Shown one piece after another: positions 58,441 to 64,000 of a DNA stretch of 64,000 nucleotides. This DNA comes from Diospyros lotus (taxonomy: Eukaryota; Streptophyta; Magnoliopsida; Ericales; Ebenaceae). Made by a program: the position numbers and the translations under genes. The notes under the pieces are model-generated. The model was given only the letters and a program-made list of their open reading frames with translations. It was not told the origin of the DNA and did no database searches. The DNA is taken from NCBI RefSeq assembly GCF_014633365.1, contig NC_068345.1, positions 15,942,058 through 16,006,057 on the forward strand, read 5' to 3'. The number at the start of each line of letters is the position of its first letter. Position 1 is the stretch's first letter.

Positions 58441-61400
58441 GCAATTTGGAGACTTAAGAGGATCCAATATTGATAGAACTAGTTAGTAGGATCCCCAAGT
58501 GGAGGCTTAGGGAAAAGACACTAATGGTTCGTAGAACAAAACCCCTATTTGGAGATTCGAGGATTGTCTGCTGAAGGCTTAGAGGTTATTAAATTTAAGT
58601 GTTGTGTAATGGAAGTGCATGTCTAGGAAAGTTCTGGCTAAGAAAAGACTTAGTATTTAAGTGTGTCCATTAGTGACCCACCTCTCTTTCCTGAGAACTT
58701 ACCTGGTATACTATTCACGTACATACACTATTCTAGTATCTGGTTACTATTCTTAGTGAATAGTGGGAGCATGATGGAAGCTAGTACAAACGAAATGATC
58801 TAGCTATTGAAGTTAGGATCCGATAATATGATTTGAGTGTAAGGTTGACTCGGTAACCATGATTATGGATCCGAGAGATTCAGAGACTGTTGATTTGATG
58901 TCATTAGTCAAAATCCTTACAATGAAAGATAGGATAACCGTGGTTATCGAGGATGATTGAATCATGGATGATTAGTCTATGTGACATGGCTTAGCTGATG
59001 AGTTAGGATTGAATGATAAGGAATTTTAAATGATCATTTAGTGTCCTGGAAATAAGATGAGTAGGTCAGGGATCCAACGAATTGGATTAAACGAGGGACA
59101 AAAGATGGCCAAGTGATGGCGTATGAGTTACATCAATTGATGAGCTGGCGGTGGTACAACCGATGTGACTCGCAGAGACGGGATAAGGAACCCTAGCAGC
59201 GTGACGACACTATTGGTTCGATGTTCGCAGTGACGGATCTAGATCTAGGGACCCACGTGTAGAGGGCTGATGGATGGCTTATGGTAAGGTACAAGAGACC
59301 CATCGACCAAAACATCATAGCAAACTGTAGGGAGACAATCAGATGCTGAAGATCTGGGACAACCCAGTAGGGTCTGTACCTTGTATGAGTCTAAGTCCCA
59401 ATGGTCTAGGATGCAAAGTGTGCCACTAGTTGTGATTGATCGAGGCCGAAAGCCTAGGGAATCAACCTGGAATGAAATGGATTGAATATGGATTGCGTGT
59501 CCTATTTAAAGAATTGTATCGGGGTTCGCGATCATCTTGGGAGTGGGTGACACGACGAACAGTGCGAGACTCGAGGAGTAGAATACCTCGGTATCTAGTA
59601 TGGCAATGGGATCATGAGATGGTAGCGCTTGTGATTGCCTCAAAGAAAGAGATGGGTGGCACAAAGGAAAAGCTACCCGACATATAAAATGAATATGGTA
59701 GATGCATGCTCGTGAACTGTTTAGGCGCTACCTATGAGGTGATGAAATCACCGGCCGTGATAAGGGCCAAGAATAAATGTTCTTGCAGAAGGAGTTAGAC
59801 TCGGGGCAGCGACAACGAATGATAGTTCTTGGAGGATTACGACGAGACCATGCAGTTTTTACCCGGGACATGCCCGTGTGAGGGTCGACGTATGGTGTAT
59901 GGTGTAGGAGTGAGCCCACTATGTGGTCGGGGTGATGATGACAGCTTGTGTGCTAGCTGACGGTAAGTGTAAATGCCTAGGAAGAACTAATTTAATAGTC
60001 GTGTGCCGATAATTAATTTGATTTGAAGAACGAAATGTGAGAGTTAGTGGATTCTCGGTAAATGATATTTCAGGTAGTGGAGCATGGCTAGTCCAAAACC
60101 TTGATGATGAGTTGTGAGATGATAGTCTCGATTCAAGGTAGAGTTCGAGTACCAAAAAGGAAAGAGTTACTTTATAGGTTGTATCGACCGTAAAAAGAAT
60201 GATGAGACGACCTAGTCAACAGAGGTTGTGATTAAAGTTCAGTGTGCCAAATAGACCTGCAGAATCAAGTAAAGTTGTCGATGGTTAACCCAACGAGTAG
60301 AACTCGGAAGCACCATGATGAATGGTGGATTGAGAGCCATAGCTGCAAAAAATTGAGTTCATGGAAAATGATTGGAACCAGATATCGTGATCTGATTCAA
60401 GATTTTTGGATAAATCGGTTTGGGATTCTTGAGGAATTTCTTAAAAGAATTGATTGAGGATCTAAGGATTCATGAGGAAACTTTAGAGTTTTTAGGAAGA
60501 AATCCAGCGAGGATTGGAGTACCGTCAGTGATGTAAGTACCTACCTACTCTAGCTGGTAGTATAGTTATGGATTGTCGTTTTGAAGATTGTGCAAATCTT
60601 GGACGTGATCGAGAGAATCAAGTGATGGCAGATGTGCCAGGATAACGGGTCGCAGTAAGAAAAGCTGCAGACCTAGATCGATTAGAAACCCGAGATTTTT
60701 TATTTTGGAGAATGAAACTCTCGTATGGCTAGACAGTTAGTCTAGGTAGCCCTAGTAGGCAAATTGCGAGATGTATAGCTGAGTGATGTCAGCAAGTTAT
60801 GATTATAAGGAGCATGTTGATCTGTGGTACAAGCACTTGCGGTCAGTGAAAAGCCGTAAGAAAAATGGAAAATACAAGGAGGTATTCTCGGAAGATTTAT
60901 TGGGATTATTTCTTAATGATGAAATTTCTTAATGTGATTAAGGACGTAAATTATCAGGCTTTGAAAGAGATGATAATTAAGAGTCGATATCTTTACCTCG
61001 AATTTGATGAATTATAACACAGCTGCAAGAGGCTGGGATATTTCTATGATCGATGTGTGATCAAGGTTAAGATAAGGGAATGAGGCATTCCGACTATGAT
61101 AATGGAGTTGTGATTTGATGATTTGACCAATGCTCCAGCTGCATCAAAAGACGCGTTGGTGATTGTGTTTATCGAGGATATATTGGTGTACTCCTTGGAA
61201 AAAGAGACGCATGAGGAATATTGAGGATAATGTTAGGGAACATCACGATAAATGTTGAGACCGAGATCGGCTTGATAGGTCGTAAGCAAACTTTGAAAGA
61301 AATGATGAAAGCATGAGGCTCTATGTCGGTGAACGTGAAATCAAAAAATTATGTGTCATCAGCACCATGAGGATTCGAAAGTTCCAAAAGGTAAGATGTC

Positions 61401-61916
61401 CTGATAGATTTCGGGAGACAAGCCAAATGTTTTGAATAGAGGTTGGTTCGAGCAAAGGGATGGTAACCTGAGTAAGTGTAACTCCGAAAAGGATCGAGGA
61501 TCCGTGAGATTTGGAGATTTAGGCTGGTATTGAGAAAAGTATTAGAAGTGAAGGGAGTTGAGTCAATTGCAACGCTCAGAGACTGGACAAGGAGGCTCTA
61601 GAATGACAATAACACCATGGGTGTGTAGCTTATTAACAGCGGATTTGGGTGTAGGGACCAAGGCAAAAGGTTAGTAATGAGCTTGTGACTAACGTGCCAA
61701 AGATCTTGTGATTAAGAGAGTATTATAGTCGGTATAAATTTTTCTTGGGATATGTGATTCCTGTGAAGAGCTACAACAAGATTATTGGAAATAAGGTATT
61801 GAGGTATGTTCTTCCCTAGTTATTTGATCAGTCAGGTGTTAATTTCGAAGATTGAATTTTGAAATTTAGAATATATGGCAAATTTTGAGGATGAAATTTT
61901 TGTAAGGAGGCGAGAA
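58304..61916 (+). pseudogene. Decayed gypsy interior with RT relic
   Basis: Stops occur in all frames. At about 61107-61225, reading across shifts, DDLTNAPAASKDALVIVF is followed by IEDILVYSLEKETHEEY, the RT region normally LTNAPAAFMD...FIDDILVYS; the first Asp of the catalytic pair is Glu here. The segment ends with the polypurine tract GTAAGGAGGCGAGAA at 61902-61916. The part up to about 59010 matches 12337-13440 in places. Gag and integrase are not recognisable. Confidence 0.8.
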
Positions 61917-63455
61917 TGTAGGATCCCATATTTTCGTGAGGTTGCCACGTAATTTAAGCAAGTTTAGAATACCGAAAAATTGGCTTGATAGCAGTTATAA
62001 GCATCGAATCGACTGCAGGGAGTGTCTTGGAGTGAAATTGTCTAAAGAAAATGATATGATCTCGATGAGTGTTCCAAGATAAGATTTATAGTATTGAAAT
62101 AAATCGGATCGGGAATGATTTTCGGTACAGCTAAAATACAACTGCTATTTAGGCTATAAAATCGAATTGTCATAGGGGACGTCCGGGAAGTTAACGAAAG
62201 CTGAGGGGGCTTCGATTTTTCGTAATGAGCAACCCTTTAGTGGTTTTGGGATGAAACGATAGGCCGATGAGGATACTGGGGCAGAATCGTCATTATCGAG
62301 TAATCTTGGATTATTAATTTTGCGTTTTTGATATTATAATGTAAATTAATTCAGTGATTGAGGATATTATTGCAATTAGAGAATTATTCCAATGAATTTA
62401 GGATAAAATTTGAGGTTTAAATGTATTAATTTGTTGTTAGTATAATATAATATATAAAGTTATATATATGTATAGTTATTCGTTTGTGCGCGTTCATGGA
62501 GGCCATGCCTCTGTCTCTTCTATGCCATACCCTGCAGTAAGTTAGAGAAATTGGCAACGAGACTTGGAGAAGATTTTGGAAGGATTTTTGTAGAAAATTT
62601 GATTGAGTGATAATGTGATGTGATATATATATATACGTTTTTGCGTGGAGCTCAAGCCATCACTGCCTATAAATTGGCAGTAATCTTGGCTAGAGAAGGG
62701 GTGGAAATGGAAGAGAGATTGAGGGAGAGAGCTTGAGCTGGACATGCGGAGTAGGGGAACCGGTCGCGGCGATGGTCGCACGGGCAGTAGCGCACGATGA
62801 CGTTGGCCGCAGCAGCGGCCGACAGAGGCGAGAGGTAGTCGCGGGGCATGTGCAGGTAGTAGGAGGCAGGGGAGGAAAAAGAAAGGAGGAAGAAGAAGGA
62901 AAGGAAAGAAAAAAGAAAAGAAAAGAAAAAGGAAGAAAAGAAAAGAAAGAAAGAAAATAGAAAAAATGAAAAAAAATCCCAAAAAAATCTTGAAAAATAG
63001 GAAGTGGATATTTATTAATATTTTGGAGATTTTGGGCAAGAAAATGGTTCGGACATGCATTTCAAGGATATGACACGCATAATGAGGAAGCCTGAGGCTA
63101 AGTTAAGGTAACTAAAATTTTCTAGAAAATTTCAAAAAAATCCAAGAATTTATTTCATGAATTGTTATAGTGATATATTTGAGAAATATTTAGTTTAAAT
63201 TTATTGAGGGAAAATAGAAAAAATAGAGAGAAAAATAAAGAAAATGCAAGAAATTATGAAAAAATAGGTTTTAATACTTATTTAAATAAATATGGTGATT
63301 ACGATGTTTTGAGGCTTAAGTTGAATTGACTTATGCGAATTTTTAGGTTGACACGCAAATTGAGATAATGCACGAATTTCAAGACAATGTGCGAATATCA
63401 AGATAGCTCGATAATATCAAGATAGTTGAAGTGACTTGTGCGAATTTTGAGGTTG
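61917..63455 (+). repeat. 3' LTR, truncated (1.54 kb)
   Basis: Starts TGTAGGATCCC and follows the 5' LTR to the equivalent of about 57470. Near 63415-63455 a piece of LTR (TTGAAGTGACTTGTGCGAAT then TTTGAGGTTGG) is repeated, and then unrelated sequence begins. The last 0.85 kb of LTR is missing. Confidence 0.88.
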
Positions 63456-64000
63456 GGATCTATTTGGTGAGGTGGGCTAGTTTGGTGTGGTTTGGTTAGG
63501 TAATTCGAGAAATGAGTTCCTCGTGGGATGAGGTTGGGGTTGATTTTCCCTAGTGTAGCAATTGAGCCGAACCGAGCTGAGATTTGTTGAGCTCAGCACT
63601 ATGAGTAAGTGCATGGGCTCGAGCTCGGATCGTCAGGAAGCTTGCCAAGGGTAGGCAATGCAAGCACGCAGGTTGTCGCATGCTAGTTAGTTGGAGAAAA
63701 TGGACAACAGGGTTGGTCACAACCAATGACCAGTGAAGGAGGAGGAGAAGCCGCCAGTCCTCCTTGTAGTGTCGGAATGGGAGAAGAAGAGGAATAGAAC
63801 AGGTAAAGAAGAGGAAGGAACAACCATCAGTCCGTCGTCCCTACTTGTTGGCTGCTCTAGAGAAGAAGGAACAAGCGAAGGGGATGGGAGAGGAGAGAGA
63901 GCAATGGCCAAGAAGAATGGGGTTTCTTGGAGACAGCACCCCCACTAAAAATTTAATAACTAACAAATAATGATGAATGATGGGGTTTCTTGGAGGCCCC
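63456..64000. other. Unassigned sequence after the truncated LTR
   Basis: No gene recognised. TGGGGTTTCTTGGAG is repeated at about 63919 and 63982. The short frames here are purine/pyrimidine-biased and carry no domain. Confidence 0.4.

Larger units (their letters stand above)
55903..63455 (+). mobile_element. Gypsy element with 2.4-kb LTRs and collapsed interior
   Basis: 5' LTR 55903-58303, interior 58304-61916, truncated 3' LTR 61917-63455. LTRs match closely over 1.5 kb (roughly 90% by eye). The primer site TGGTATCAGAGC fits initiator-Met tRNA. The only clear protein relic is the RT box at about 61107-61225. Only about 700 bp separate it from the 3' LTR, where RNase H and integrase should take about 3 kb, so a large deletion removed them. 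It is the best-preserved copy of the family found at 1117, 3043 and 7401. Confidence 0.87.

Noticed and set aside
1..64000. tRNA, rRNA or other structured RNA genes
   Set aside because: I looked for tRNA-like A and B box pairs and rRNA signatures by eye and saw none; the TGGTATCAGAGC sites are retrotransposon primer sites, not tRNA genes. A covariance-model scan would be decisive.

Overview
This is a repeat-dense stretch of a flowering-plant nuclear genome, probably a eudicot or other broad-leaved angiosperm. The evidence is spliced plant-type genes (a plant alpha-1,4-fucosyltransferase, a plant-type CDC123, an ABCC2-like fragment, an LRR-XII-like receptor kinase relic), long Ty3/gypsy LTRs ending GGTGTTACA next to an initiator-Met tRNA primer site, Tat/Athila-type primer sites, RTE-like LINE tails with (TTG)n ends, and no operon structure. 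The species cannot be fixed from the sequence alone.

Layout. 1-1917: 3' end of a decayed gypsy element with its LTR. 3043-12336: a gypsy 5' LTR exploded by three later insertions, each marked by a 5-bp target-site duplication; two solo LTRs are inserted directly, and one of them carries a third solo LTR. 12337-13440: internal relic of that host element. 13441-22170: copia RT/RNase H debris and several minus-strand LTR-like blocks (SIRE-like, Athila-like, Tat-like). 22317-23072: candidate terminal-inverted-repeat element. 23638-29877: three-exon FUT13-type fucosyltransferase gene with a 4.9-kb first intron holding a LINE fragment, a MITE-like element and a 32-bp LINE-tail insertion. 31000-33240: two further LTR blocks. 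34421-35405: two-exon ABCC2-like gene fragment with frameshifts. 36224-39772: gag-only Tat-like retrotransposon with both LTRs, a probable 5-bp target duplication and a minisatellite. 40340-41613: receptor-kinase pseudogene. 42023-43033 (minus): intact single-exon CDC123. 45170-49330: AT-rich, no gene seen. 49331-54020 (minus): 3' half of a gypsy element with a 2.27-kb LTR and a dead integrase. 55903-63455: gypsy element with a 2.4-kb 5' LTR, a collapsed internal region and a truncated 3' LTR.

Only two protein genes look functional: the Golgi fucosyltransferase, which would add alpha-1,4-fucose to make Lewis-a ends on N-glycans, and CDC123, an ATP-grasp protein of the eIF2 assembly pathway. 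They do not work together; they are islands among transposons. I found no convincing new multi-gene system. The most unusual signals are private short palindrome-like motif arrays inside several unrelated LTRs, a tandemly triplicated primer-binding site, two ultra-short LINE-tail insertions with target duplications, and a 23-bp perfect hairpin at 36070-36148.
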